DNA of 64,000 nt. It comes from Antedon mediterranea (Eukaryota; Echinodermata; Crinoidea; Comatulida; Antedonidae). The notes under the pieces were generated by a model that saw nothing but the letters and a program-made list of their open reading frames with translations, was not told the origin of the DNA and made no database searches. The DNA lies in NCBI RefSeq assembly GCF_964355755.1, contig NC_092677.1, forward strand, positions 19,750,101 to 19,814,100. Reading direction: 5' to 3'. Positions 1-11,909 of the stretch are shown here, in pieces; the stretch's first letter is position 1, and each line of letters opens with the position of its first letter. Made by a program: the position numbers and the translations under genes.

Positions 1-2559
1 ATGTAACAAAGTTTATTTTTTCTCTATTGTTTAGGCAAACAATAAATAAGAAAGTTTATAGAATTGATTCATGTAAATTGTTTTTCATCGGGGTTTTGTT
101 TAGAGTTCACGTCGTATTATTTTATATAATGTGAGGCGTACAGTGAGAAGTGTACAAGGTGACCGTGTACAACAGGGAGGCTAGAATAGAGAGCTACTGT
201 ACCTAAGCCCCCCCACAAAAAAAAACATATTTAGCGATCTTTAATAGCTCAATAAATAGCCTAATAATAGTAAAATTATAAAATGATGTTTCCTTGTATT
301 TTCGTAACCGTAAGCCAAATATTTAAATTAAAATACAGCGCTAGTGTTTTAGGCCAAGTACAGTATTCGCTCAAATAACTGTGACTGTGAATGGGTTTTC
401 CGCCGCTCGGTGTAGAAAGTACAATTATTACGTTCTTCTAACACGTTTATTACATGTCTTTTAGTATATTTCTATCTAACATGTCTGCATTGTATACTTG
501 CTTTATACATTCTCTGCTTATGAAACGACTTAATAAGTTGCTAAATTGACGTTTAAAGCAGATATTTGTCTGACATCAGCCCATGTTTATAATGAAAACA
601 AAACAAGGTTCCGAAAATGGTACAGTCCAAAATGAGGTGTGCAATTAAATAATATCAACGTAAACATATGCGCACGGTATCGGGGCTGTAATTATAAGAG
701 AACTGATTTCCCCTGGACGGGAAATGGTAAAAACTTGTACAGTATTTATTCGACCTCGCTTCTCTCTCGCTCTGGCTGTGTGCGGAGGAGAATCGCTCCA
801 ACGTGGTTTCGTGGAGCGATTAATGGTCCAGTCCGTAACGGGGGTGTACATTAGTTACCGCGCTAAATACATGCATGTCAATACTGGCGTTGTAATACTA
901 TATAAATGTTTTCCTCCCCGACGGGGAATGGTAAAACCTTTATGTTATTATTTGGCCTAGCAATTACTGTGTGTACTCAAAGAATATATATCACAAGAAT
1001 GAGTATTCCGCGATTTTTGCATGAGAAATTTGTAACAGAGAGCTCCAGTGAGTGATGCCCGCCCTCATAAGGGCGGATGTATACATACTAAATAAGACTT
1101 GATTTAATAGACATGATACATGTCACATTAAATAGAATTATGATGATAGTTTTTGCAATTGTAAACTATTTTATAATACATAGTTATTAACAAACTAGTG
1201 TTTATTCACTTTTACAGACAATTATTTACTAACAAGCTAAGTTAGTTCACAAAAAAGGCCTAACACAGCAACACCAAAAATCAACGAATATTACTCAGCA
1301 CGGCCTATTCTTTACCATTGCCGTGTACTACTGTACGCCCGGTAAATTAAGTATTGTTTTTATGATATAAATTAGTATAAAACACATGTTATTAATAGGA
1401 GAAAATGTTAAATGTCATTAACATTTATTTGTTTTACCAGAAACAAGTTAAATATAGGAATATTATTAAACTATCCTTCGTGAAAACGCGTAAACACCAA
1501 CATGCCCGGTCACGCTATTGTAGCGCCCGGTTGATAAATCAAACTGTTTATACGGCAGTTTTTACTAAATAAATTGCATAAAACGAACAATTAAATATTC
1601 AAATAGTATTTAACATGATGTTGGCATGTAGTTGATAACATTTTTATCATCGGAAAATACTCCGGTGGTCCAGCATTTGATTAGTGAAACCTTCACAAAA
1701 AGTTGTATACATCCCAGATACATCCACACTTATGGCGGCGCCCTACCACATGGACAATATTACTGTAACAGGGAAAGTCGCGGATTACTCATTCTTGTGA
1801 TATATATTCTTTGGTGTACTCAATGGATGAACTCTACAACGTGGTGCGTACAGAAAGTACGTCATTCGGCCACCAGCAACGATCGTGTTTTGAAAGATAT
1901 TGTTGGGTCTTTTCTACCTTGTTTTTTTTAATGAGTTTTCTCAAATACTTAATAAATATGACTTAAAAATATATATAAACAAACCCTGAAAGCAAACTAG
2001 GCCTAGAATAGTAGTACTGTACTCCGATCCCGGTAGTAGGCCTACTAACTAGGCCTAGTATTTTCAATCACAGATTGCATCATGATTCATGGAGGTTTTT
2101 ACCTCCATGATTGCACTATGATAAATAAATCGATTTTTTATTTCAAATAGGCCTATATTTTGTTATATAAAATGCTGTTATCCTGTACTGTAATTCCAGT
2201 TATTGTCTGTTTGATGATAATAATATATATGAACAAAACATCAACAAATTATAAATACAGTTCGCTGCAGTTGAATTACTCAATGCAGTAATGCATGAGT
2301 GAATATGGACAGTATTGTTAGTACCTAATTACACGCGAGCCACGCGTTTTTCACACCCGTGTAAAATGTGTGGGCTTGGTATATGATATGTAGTCAGTAC
2401 TGTATGTTTAATTGAAAGTGATTGCATATTGAGTGAGTCACTCATCAAACCTTAGGGAGTAACACCCCTAACCTGGAATATGCCCTAATATTGTTCTGTA
2501 CAGTAAGACATTTCATTCCATTCATTTCACTTTATTTATTTATTCATGGTCAAACACAG
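1..2559. other. gene-free AT-rich stretch
   Basis: I see no convincing exon here. Short open frames near 640-960 and 1632-1931 are low-complexity and have no recognisable protein signature. AGGCCTA-type octamers are frequent around 1985-2060. A short perfect hairpin lies at 2089-2112 and is listed separately. Upstream NSUN2 exons would be expected on this side, but none could be recognised before 6429. Confidence 0.5.
2089..2112. repeat. short perfect hairpin
   Basis: The arms TCATGGAGGT and ACCTCCATGA are perfect complements around a TTTT loop. It is too short and isolated to assign to an element family. Confidence 0.5.
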
Positions 2560-2860
2560 TAAAATATGTACATGGTTTGAAATTATTTTGTTTGTTCCAA
2601 GTTTTTCAGTTTTTCATGAAAATATAAAATGAGTTAAAAAGGTTACAATTTTGTAAAATACAAATAAAACACATCCTTCAAAGTACAGATAAAATACATA
2701 ATTTAAAATACAAAATACAATCAAGATTGGTGTGTGAAGAGGGTAGCATAAAGTGATAAACGTTCCCAAGTTTCATTGAATTGCCTCATTGCAGTAGGGA
2801 GAAACGAGTTTCTCATTCTATTGGTTTTCCATCCTGACTTACTATCATCATGTGCTGTTT
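2560..2860 (-). mobile_element. 3' end of a non-LTR retrotransposon (RT C-terminus)
   Basis: Read on the minus strand from about 2845, one frame encodes a tail containing KTNRMRNSFLPTAMRQFNE, followed by a stop and an AT-rich 3' UTR. The pattern R-x-R-N-S-F-x-P-x-A-x-R-x-(W/F)-N is the usual C-terminus of CR1/L2-type reverse transcriptases. Only this end is recognisable and the upstream reverse-transcriptase core is absent, so this is a 5'-truncated, inactive copy. Assignment to non-LTR elements is fairly secure; the clade is not. Confidence 0.6.
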
Positions 2861-2884
2861 GCAAAAAGTGGGACAGTCCCTTTT

Positions 2885-3110
2885 CGCGTTCGTTCTAGTA
2901 TATCAGGATGCAGCAGTTCGGGTCGTATCGTATACGGAGGAACTTGTTTATAAATGATCAAATACGCTGTCGTATACGGTTCGTATATGCTGATTATGCG
3001 GACAAGAACTTCGGAATTGACGTGTACGTTTCGTATATGAAGTGGACGTCCTATACGAAACATAACCAAAACATCGTATATGTTCGTATACGGCTTTTTG
3101 TAAAGGGTAT
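2885..3110. repeat. cluster of CGTATA/TATACG hexamers
   Basis: About ten occurrences of CGTATA, TATACG or CGTATACG occur within roughly 225 bases, in both orientations and with irregular spacing. The stretch is also open in frames on both strands, but neither translation resembles a known protein. The cluster abuts the retroelement end at 2860. Confidence 0.4.
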
Positions 3111-4099
3111 GATCGTTTTGAATAAAGTTCAGAGTGAATTTGAATATGGTTTGATTTCTTTCATTTATACCTTCTAAAAAAACATACGATATACAGAAAC
3201 GGCATTTAAACGTGATTCCGAATTGTAGAACGTCATCCTATAGTAGTATCAAATTACCAAATATCGTCGACAGTGCGATGACTATTGAAACGGCAGCCTT
3301 TGTTCAATACCGCTAGTGACTACCCTCGACAGGAGGAAGTCTGGCGCGGTTCCACAAAGGCTTTTACTGTTACGTGTCATGTTACTCGATTTTCCACGCC
3401 TATGTTTTCAGTACTGTATGTTTTTTAGTGGCTACAGTACTTGAATTTCTGAAAAACATCGTAACTACGAAATTCTTCAATCTTAAACATTTTTTTTTTA
3501 TTAATCTGTTGAACTTAATATTTAGGTATATGTCCTTGAAATTTTAAAATATTGACATTGAATGTCCTTGAAATGTCCTGGAATTTTACTAGCTCACAGG
3601 TGTACGAACCCTGATGCATTATCTCCTTTTACTATTAGGGTAGTGGGTTATTATTATAGATTGACTATTGACTGGGTTACACTATTACTATTAAAGGGAG
3701 GGTTACTATTATTAGAGTGTGGGTTACTAATTGAAGATTGATTAATATTTAATTTCCTCAAATTGCTGTAAATAAATATAGGTAGAGCTAAATAAGCATT
3801 GAGTTTGCCGTTTCACACAAAGTGTGCTCTTTTCGGGGATTCCCCTAGACGTACGTACGTTCACATTGAACGTGAACGCAAGTGAATGATAAAAAAAGGT
3901 ACGGATACGATCGTTTTGCTCTTGGTAGCATGCTGCATGAGAGTGTCTTTTCCGACCAATTAGAGGTGCTATTTATCATGAATGTTATGTGCGAGAGTAC
4001 CATTTCCGGCCATCTAGGGGTGTCATTTAACCAAATTCGCTTCGCCCCTCAAGATTTAGGATGGCTTTTAGGTAAGGGTAGAATTAAACGACTTTAAAC

Positions 4100-4500
4100 T
4101 AATTGCAAACGTATCAGATTAACATAATTCGTTTTTGCTGTAGCATACGTCGATACACAGTACACAACGTAACCGTCTGTAAACTTCGCCTGGAAAGTAA
4201 TACAGTACTACGACACATTTTGGTCCCTGGATGGAATATGATATCACGCGTTTGGACCCAACGCTGAACGATTCGTACAAAGGGATACCGCCAGACAAGT
4301 GCGTACCTATTTTAATAGTTAGTTTTAATAGTTGGATCGCTGGCAATAATGAATGCATAATAGCCCTCTGACGTACTCGCGGTTTTTACTGTATTCCCCG
4401 ACTCGACAAAAATTACCTGTGTTCCCAGATTGTGGGTGGGGGGAGGGGGCGATAGGCTCCCAGACGAGGGGAGGGGATAGAGCCCACGCGGATACACAGT
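4100..4500 (-). mobile_element. inverted fragment related to the hAT element at 11910-13331
   Basis: Read on the minus strand, the stretch from about 4340 to 4120 repeats sequence found near 12160-12500: the tract around GTACGAATCGTTCAACG, then CGCGTGATATCA, TCCATCCAGGGACC and CAGGCGAAGTTTAC. No terminal repeats were found at the edges, so this is a partial, decayed copy. Confidence 0.55.
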
Positions 4501-5365
4501 TGATGATCTTAACCTGGATGTTTTACTATTTTATGAGATTTAAAACATATTTTTTCTTATGCCAATTGCGCATTCTTTTGACATCATACTTTACTATCTT
4601 ATGATGTCATAGCTACGTTATATGGTAATTTAAATATTAATTGGAAAGTTTAATACCACATTTATATAGCGGCTATTCTGAATTTATGCTAATTAACCTT
4701 TTTGATGTCTGACCTTATCATGTTCATTTCAACAGGAAAATGTTAGAAAATTATTTTCCTGCGGTTTCTACATTTTTTTTAGCATAGGATGTCATTTAAG
4801 CAGTTATAACATAATATATGACGTCACAACTACCTTATGACGTTATAGTTACGTCATATGGTAATTTAAATATGCTAATTTGGATGTTTAATGTCACATT
4901 TATATTTACTCGTAATGCACTTAGGTGGTCTAAAACCAACCGTTCAGGAGATACGGGAACTTCAAATGGTAAATGGTGGCCATTTTGAATTTATGCTAAT
5001 TAACCCACTTTCCGGTGTCCGATTTCGGTAAACTTTGGATATGATGTTTATTTGGACCATATCAAGTAGACAACACAATTCTGTTGCATTTAACATATCT
5101 AAACGATTTCCTCTTCATAAAATGACACTTATTTGACCTTTGACCCTTCATATCTCGAAAAGGCCCCCCCTCCCCGTCGCGATCAACAGTCATATTCGTA
5201 TTCTACAGCCAAAATTACCCCAGAAAAAATTGATGAAGTAAATTCTGCAAAAAGTGACACCTATACCTCAAATACGACTGGTCTATAATGGTGGAGAGGG
5301 TGATACTCATCCGACATAATGTTTATTTTATTTTTAATATTTTATTATATTTATTTTTTATCTTT
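4501..5365. repeat. gene-free stretch with a degenerate tandem duplication
   Basis: A module containing ATGGTAATTTAAATAT and GAATTTATGCTAATTAACC occurs at about 4600-4740 and again at about 4850-5030, so this looks like an old tandem duplication. No exon is visible. Motifs such as TGACCTTTGACC resemble those in the repeats at 42.7 kb and 49.4-50.1 kb. Confidence 0.4.
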
Positions 5366-5369
5366 AGCA

Positions 5370-6220
5370 TTTGTTACAACCGCTAATGTAGAAAACGCCA
5401 GCTAATGTCGAAAACAACCGTAAATGTAGAACAATCCACCGCTTATGTAGTAAATGTTGTATATTTAAAAAAAATTTCTTATTCATGTGCAAATGCAATC
5501 AGTCTTTCCACCTCTCATAAGCAACCAACTTTCTAAAACGTCCACACATCGTAATAAGCTATCATCTCTGTTAAGGGTCCGCTTCTCATAATCGACCACC
5601 TCTCGTAAGGGACCGCTTCTCATAATCGACCACCTCTCGTAAGCGACCACCTCTCTTAACGACCACACCTCTCGTAAATGAACACCTCTTTTAAGAGACC
5701 ACGACCTCTTTCTCTCTATTAAAGGACCGCTTCTCGTAATCGACTATCTCCCGTCACAACGACCTCTGGTAATTGACAAACTCTAAGGGACTACTTCTTA
5801 TAATTGACCACCTCTCATAAGTGATCACCTCCTCTAGTCATAAGGAACCGCTTTTCATAATCGACCACCTCTTGTAAGCAACCACTTCTCTTAAGGACCA
5901 AATCTCTCGCAAGTGACCACCTCTTTTAAGGGACCACAACCTCTTTCTCTCTATTAAAGAACTGCTTCTCATAATAGATTATCTCCCGTCACAACGACCT
6001 CTGGTAAGTGACCACCTCTATTGAACGACCACCGTCTCTTTTAAGCGACCATTTATCATAATGGACCCTCTCGGAAGTTGTCAATGATGAGAAGCGGTCT
6101 CTTAACAGAGACAGTGGTCACTTACCAGATGTCATTGTGATGGGAGATGGTCGATTATGAGAAGCAGTCCCTTAGTAGAGGGTCCTTTAAAAGATGTCGT
6201 CACTTACGAGAGGTGGGGTC
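5370..6220. repeat. degenerate minisatellite with an inverted terminal part
   Basis: Variants of CGACCACCTCTCGTAAG, GGACCGCTTCTCATAATCG and CCCGTCACAACGACCTCTGG repeat irregularly from about 5510 to 6070. From about 6085 to 6215 the same motifs occur as reverse complements (for example GATTATGAGAAGCAGTCCC), so the array can fold back on itself. Its upstream edge (5370-5460) has a different short unit around GCTAATGTAGAAAAC. Any open frame here is a by-product of the repeat. Confidence 0.75.
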
Positions 6221-6221
6221 G

Positions 6222-6350
6222 TTAATATTATAATAAAGAAAGAATTATGAAAATATGACTTGTAGTTTTCGAAATATAGGGTTTAAAACATTGCCGAAAA
6301 TGATCGTTTTTAGTCATGATGTAAACGAATTGCGCTCTCAGTCGAGAAAT
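6222..6350 (+). mobile_element. fragment shared with the hAT element at 50695-51946
   Basis: The block containing GACTTGTAGTTTTCGAAATA and CCGAAAATGATCGTTTTTAG matches about 50905-51025, inside the second hAT element, with a few substitutions. No termini are visible here. Confidence 0.6.
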
Positions 6351-6428
6351 TTCTTATAAAAATGAAATGATTGTTCCAGATTAGAACTTTGAGCTTTTAG
6401 TTTTGTCTTATTGTTTTGATTTTCCTAG

Positions 6429-9299
6429 GGAATATACTGCATATATCCATATCTGACATGTAGGAAAGTAGATATCACACGAGATGATGTACGTGTTCTC
6501 CTGACAGAAGAAAATCCATTTAGTTCTAAACTATTTAAAGATACAAAGACTGCCATTGAGGCTTTGGGTAAGTTCTTAAAATAATGTACCAGGAGCAGGC
6601 AAAAAATATCTATTGATCATACATTTTTATAATAATTTTCCCTATGTTTCAACATTTTTGGGAATTTTTGTTTTGTTTTACACGATTTTGTTGAAAATAC
6701 TGTTAGCACTTGTTATCACCTTTGACCACTTTTAATGACCTTCCTTCTAACCGTTTGTCTCTGTGTTTATTGTTTGCTGGTTATCTTAAATTGTTTAAAA
6801 ATGTTGGTTTTTTTTAATGATTCCCTTCCCCTTTAGGATGATCTGTTATCGCTTTTCAGATAGACGACTACCTGGAAACTTAGTTAAATCTTTAAATCTT
6901 TCTATGTAAAGTTTTGTCTATTACTATTAGAAAAAGAATTTTATTCAATATGATTACAATAATAACCATGTTCTAGAAAGAGTTTACTGTCATAAGGATC
7001 TTGGTATTATTATTTACTGTAATTTAAATTTTATTCCGCAAATTAATGCGGCTGTTAGTAAATAGAATGCTTGGCATGATATGTAGTAATTGCTGGTATT
7101 TTAAAAATGTTTATTGCTTCCACATCCAGACTGTTCTGCATACAAAGCATGTTTTAAAGAGTAACATTCTGGAGACATTGATATTGTACTCGATTCGTTT
7201 ACAAAGGAGAGAGGGTATTGTTGAGTATTATATTATTAATTATATTATGCCATAAATGTTTGTATTTATTTCTTTTTGATTTAACAGCACAGGGAAGTGT
7301 CATCTTTGTATATGATCCAAAGAAATTGTGAGTTGATCATCATTTTTTATACAGTATAATTGTATACTATTAATCTGAATGATTGAAATTTGAACTTATC
7401 CACGCAATGCAAAATGCATGTATATTAAAATATGTGGATGTCAAGTTAAAATTTTTATAAATTTATAGTGTACTTTGTAGCTTTGAATTTTCAGCAGACC
7501 ATGCATCAACAATCAAAGTTAATTAACAGACAGTTATGCAACTCCCACTTATGCAACTATTTGAACATGGTTCCTTCATCAATATGTGATTTGTGTGTGA
7601 AAGATAAATGTGATAATAGATAAGCAAGATGCGCTCTATAGGATTTTACAAATAACAATTTTCAAAAGGCCATATGATGACTTCATAGTGTATGATCGGC
7701 CAAAAGTGTCCATACAATACCATCCAGAAATCATCTACCCTTGCACGAGGAGTCGATTATGAAAATGTTTGGCAGCTACTTCCGGTTAAAAATTGGAAAT
7801 CGCTGTACAGCTAAATCATTACATAAAAAAGATGCCAACTCTATTATTATTATTATTATTTTTTTACAGTAAAGAAAGTTAAAATATAAACTTTTTTTTT
7901 GATTTATTAACGGTTATATATAATTTTATTGAATTGATAGAAATGTTGTAGTGATATTAAGTATTAAAGTATGACTATGGTATGTACATACAAAAAGGAG
8001 TAGATAGTAAATATAAGCCTAAAAGTTTTGTTTTATGCGGAGCTATAAATTCATAGTTTAATAATTGATATGGTAGGTCAAAACGTTCAGTGTGGTCAAC
8101 ATAAATTACCCGTCAGATATTTTATGTATTCTGCCATTATTATGTGAACTTTAAAGATTGCTGTACATACAGTACATCATGTCTCAAAATTGGCTGTTTG
8201 TTTCTTCTAGACCTGCCAGCTATATGCTTACATTGTTTAAAATATTAATGTATTAGAGGAGCTATAAATTCATGTTTTAATATTTAGGCCGTTTACAATT
8301 TCAAAAAAGTGCGAGGCATATCTTTAACGTGCTGTGATATTACCAATTACTTATATTTTATAATAGACGCTATATCTAAATAGATTTCGTGTATACACTC
8401 ATCATGTTGTTTATTTTTATGTAACGATTTTTTTTTATTTCATTCAATCCTGTCAAATTATTTGAGTTTACCTTTACAACAGTTATAGTTTTCATCCTTT
8501 TGCGCCATTTTTCCTCCGATAAATTAAAATAATTGCTATAGCGACACACGTCAAGTGACTCGGTGCATGCTTGATTAGAATTTTGAGGGTGTTCACTTTA
8601 CAATTAATAAGGACTTTTAGATTGTGCACAAGGTCAAATCAACTTTTTTTGGGGGGAACTAATTATTATGCCTAATGGACATTAAAACATCTGGACAATC
8701 TCTTCTCTGGACCTTCCTTGGGCAAAGTTGTGAAAATTACCTCGCTGTGGCCAGTGGTTGTCAAGATCTAAGGACCTACTGGTGTTTGGTCTTATAACGT
8801 TTCACCTTGACCTTTTGCCACATGTGTAACCAAGCCAAAAATTATTGTTTGACCACCCTATACCAATTTCTTAAGTCAAATTCTCTGGACCTCAAAGTGC
8901 ATACGAAAGTTGATATAGCTACTAGAGTATAACTGATACACATACAACTATAGTTAATTACATCTCTTAAAACAATCTTGTTCGTCGTCACATGGTTAAT
9001 CTGATAACTAACATAAAACATAGAGTAATATCAAAGATATATTAAAAATATTTATACTTGTTTTTCCTGCAATGCCATTTTATTTTGAATAAACCTTAAT
9101 TGAATTCCTATCCTTATTTTTCAGCAATAAAGATTCACAAGATCTTGTATTGTACATTGTTGGATGGCGTGGAAAAGCATCTGTTCGTTCATTTGTTCCA
9201 AAAGGTGATCGATTTCACATATTACGACTCTGTGACATGTTACCAGATGTAACAGATAAAGTGATTGTTAATGCTGCCGGTAAATCCTTAGATGTATAA
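6429..9299 (+). CDS. NSUN2: NSUN2, tRNA/mRNA cytosine-5 methyltransferase, last three exons
   Basis: Three exons are visible: 6429-6567, 7288-7327 and 9125-9299, with matching splice phases (donors GTAAGT and GTGAGT; acceptors CCTAG, AACAG and TTCAG). Together they encode 117 residues plus TAA. The protein follows the C-terminal part of animal NSUN2, including ENPF, a GS(V/I)xxxYxP stretch, GWRGKAS(V/I)R(S/T)FVPK and an LRLCDML-like segment. NSUN2 is known to methylate C5 of cytosine in tRNA and other RNAs. Its Rossmann catalytic domain lies upstream and is not in the window. The terminal exon reads through a weak GTAAAT donor at 9280 to the stop at 9297-9299; splicing there to a further exon is possible but none was seen. 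The gene is tail-to-tail with DXO. Confidence 0.93.
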
Positions 9300-9667
9300 C
9301 AGCAATTTAGAGATTTCAAATGAAATACAAATGAACAAAAAAAAAATGATGTACTCATTAATATTATGTTTGTAGCATTTTAAGTATGGAGTCTTCATAT
9401 TAAAGAAAAGACCCAATAAGCCATATGTGTAAAAATGAGGGTAAAAGTAGTTGCTAAATCGAATGTCCCAGTGATCTAATGTCTGCTTATCAATCAGTAA
9501 TTGTTTTGAAAAGTTTTGATATACTGTACATAGGAACTTATAAAAGATTTGTAGGATAGAGTACATGCAATGCCTAACGTCAAGTCTTGTTTTAAACATA
9601 CTTAATACCCCTTTCACACCAAGAGCAAAACTCCTTTTGGTTTATTAGATTTGTGTTAAAAGTGGTA

Positions 9668-9673
9668 AATAAA
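9668..9673 (+). other. candidate poly(A) signal of NSUN2
   Basis: An AATAAA hexamer lies about 370 bases after the NSUN2 stop codon, in an AT-rich stretch and before the minisatellite begins. It is the first canonical hexamer I noticed downstream. Confidence 0.5.
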
Positions 9674-9824
9674 AATTTATTGCATTTTCAAACGCAGTGT
9701 TTACCTTTTCTTTTCATCAAATGAATAGTTTGAATATGTAGTTATAGAGGTAAAGGGTTTACTTGCACCCTCTAAGAAACTATATTCTGTTGTTTTGCTT
9801 CTTTATCTACTAGATAGTATGTTG

Positions 9825-10470
9825 AACCCACAAATGTGAAAACAACCACAAATGTGAAAACACATCACCCACAAATGTGAAAACAACCACAAATCTGAAA
9901 ACACATCACCCACTAATGTGAAAACAACCACAAATCTGAAAACACATCACCCACTAATGTGAAAACCACAAATCTGAAAACACATCACCCACTAATGTGA
10001 AAACAACCACAAATCTGAAAACACATCACCCACTAATGTGAAAACAACCAAAAATCTGAAAACACATCACCCACTAATGTGAAAACAACCAAAAATGTAA
10101 AAACACATCATCCACTAATGTGAAAACAACCAAAAATGTAAAAACACATCATCCACTAATGTGAAAACAACCACAAATCTGAAAACGCATCACCCACAAA
10201 TGTGAAAACAACCACAAATCTGAAAACGCATCATCCACAAATCTGAAAACACATCATCCACAAATGTGAAACAACCACAAATCTGAAAACGCATCACCCA
10301 CAAATGTGAAAACAACCACAAATCTGAAAACGCATCACCCACAAATGTGAAAACAACCACAAATCTGAAAACACATTATCCACAAATGTAATAAAGAGAA
10401 AGTGAAAATGATTAGGCCTAATGTCAAAAAAAAGAAGAAGAAATTGTCACCCACAAATGTAAAAAAAAAC
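9825..10470 (+). repeat. minisatellite, ~41-bp dimeric unit
   Basis: Two related half-units alternate: CACAAATGTGAAAACAAC and CACAAATCTGAAAACACATCAC. They give a compound period of about 41 bases and roughly a dozen copies with few substitutions. The array lies just downstream of NSUN2. A shorter stretch of the same motif in the opposite orientation is at about 47520-47690. Confidence 0.9.
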
Positions 10471-10529
10471 AACAAACCAATTCATGTCAAATTTAGTGCT
10501 ATAGTTCGTATGCTCACCAATTTTTAATA

Positions 10530-10960
10530 ATAATATAATATATAATAATCGATAGAAAGTCTGCACGCATACATCGGTGGAACCCGACGTATGATTGCGG
10601 ACGAATTCTCCTCCAAATAAAAGGGCCACCTTTTTAGGCTTTTAGGTTTAAAACTTTTCAAGTATAAGTGTAATTTTTGTAGACCTGCAGCTCTAGTTTT
10701 CAAAATTTCCTTAGCTTAGCCCAAAAGTCCTGTAGACTTATAATTTTGTTTTATCGCGCCGCTGCTCTATCCAGCTATGTCCCATGAAGAAATATTTATT
10801 AATAAGCTGTTTCATAGCGGTAGCTTTAGTATCCAAGGCCGACAGTTTTGCGAATTTACAAACTCGACTATAATTATAGGTCCTAGCTGCTAGACCCAAA
10901 AAACGTCTGGGAAAAGAGAGTCTATGAGGGCTCACGGTTGAACGATTTTGGTTTCTTGCC
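10530..10960 (+). mobile_element. partial copy of the hAT-1 3' half
   Basis: The segment with GACCTGCAGCTCTAGTTTT and CTTAGCTTAGCCC matches about 12725-12890 inside the hAT element at 11910-13331, including the upstream CGCACGCATACA tract. No terminal repeats or target duplications are visible, so it is a truncated relative. Confidence 0.55.
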
Positions 10961-11901
10961 CTTTGGTTGGTTGACGCGAATCAACAGATTGTGGAAGAAT
11001 TTTCAGTAAAGGAAAGGAACACCCTAATATCTTACCTAACTATTATAAAAGTAACCCTACCAACTTAATATTCAGAACAATTTATGTTTAAATCGGATTT
11101 GTAGTTTTCTAGTAAACAGGATTTTAAAGCTGTTTTCAAGACATTTGAAAAGGTAACGGGACGATTCTAATAACACAAATAAATTCGTAGTGATGATACA
11201 CACACGCTATATAATGATATTGACAAACGACGAATGCTCATAGATTTCTTTTTATTTAATCAAGCGTGCATCTTACATAAAATAAACTGCTTAATCTAAC
11301 AATAACATGCTGCAGTATATTACATAAAGTTGCGTATACTGCAATATCAATTATCACTTAAACGGAAATATATTGATTACAAATTATTAATGCAAGGTTA
11401 CAATTTTATTTTATAGGCCTACCTTCAGTCTTATTGAAAGTGTTTGCGAACCCTGTTATGATTAGGTCATTCGATCATCTGGGCCGCGAATTTTTTTTCT
11501 GGACTCTTAGGCAGAAATCATGAATAATGCATGATATCAACTAAAATGTATTTTCTAAATGGCTTGCGACGACACACCCTATTTGATCTATTTTCCATGT
11601 TTATAGCGTCCAATATAATTTAAGCAGTAATTAATCTCATAAATTATTTGTGTTTCTGCTGCACTATAAATAACATATTTTAAAAATGTAGTCTGATTGG
11701 TTGACCTGATTCATTGTCTACGCGCATGTCTTCTCTATGAGTAAAGAATTTTGACTTTCGGATAGAGGAGGGTTTTAATTCGAATGCTAAAAATATGCAT
11801 TGTTTGTAACTGTCTTTTATTGTTGAATTAGCGCCACTATCAGGTTTAATACAAACAAAGCCAGGACTGTTTAAACATACCATTGATTAAGTGCTTCTCT
11901 T
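10961..11901. other. gene-free stretch
   Basis: AT-rich sequence. I see no exon, tandem array or terminal repeat. A 67-residue minus-strand open frame at 11680-11883 has no recognisable features. Confidence 0.4.
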
Positions 11902-11909
11902 GTCCAGTG

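Noticed and set aside
9825-10470. Regular repeats as a CRISPR-like array.
   Set aside because: The intervening segments are copies of the same unit, not unique spacers, and the DNA is eukaryotic.
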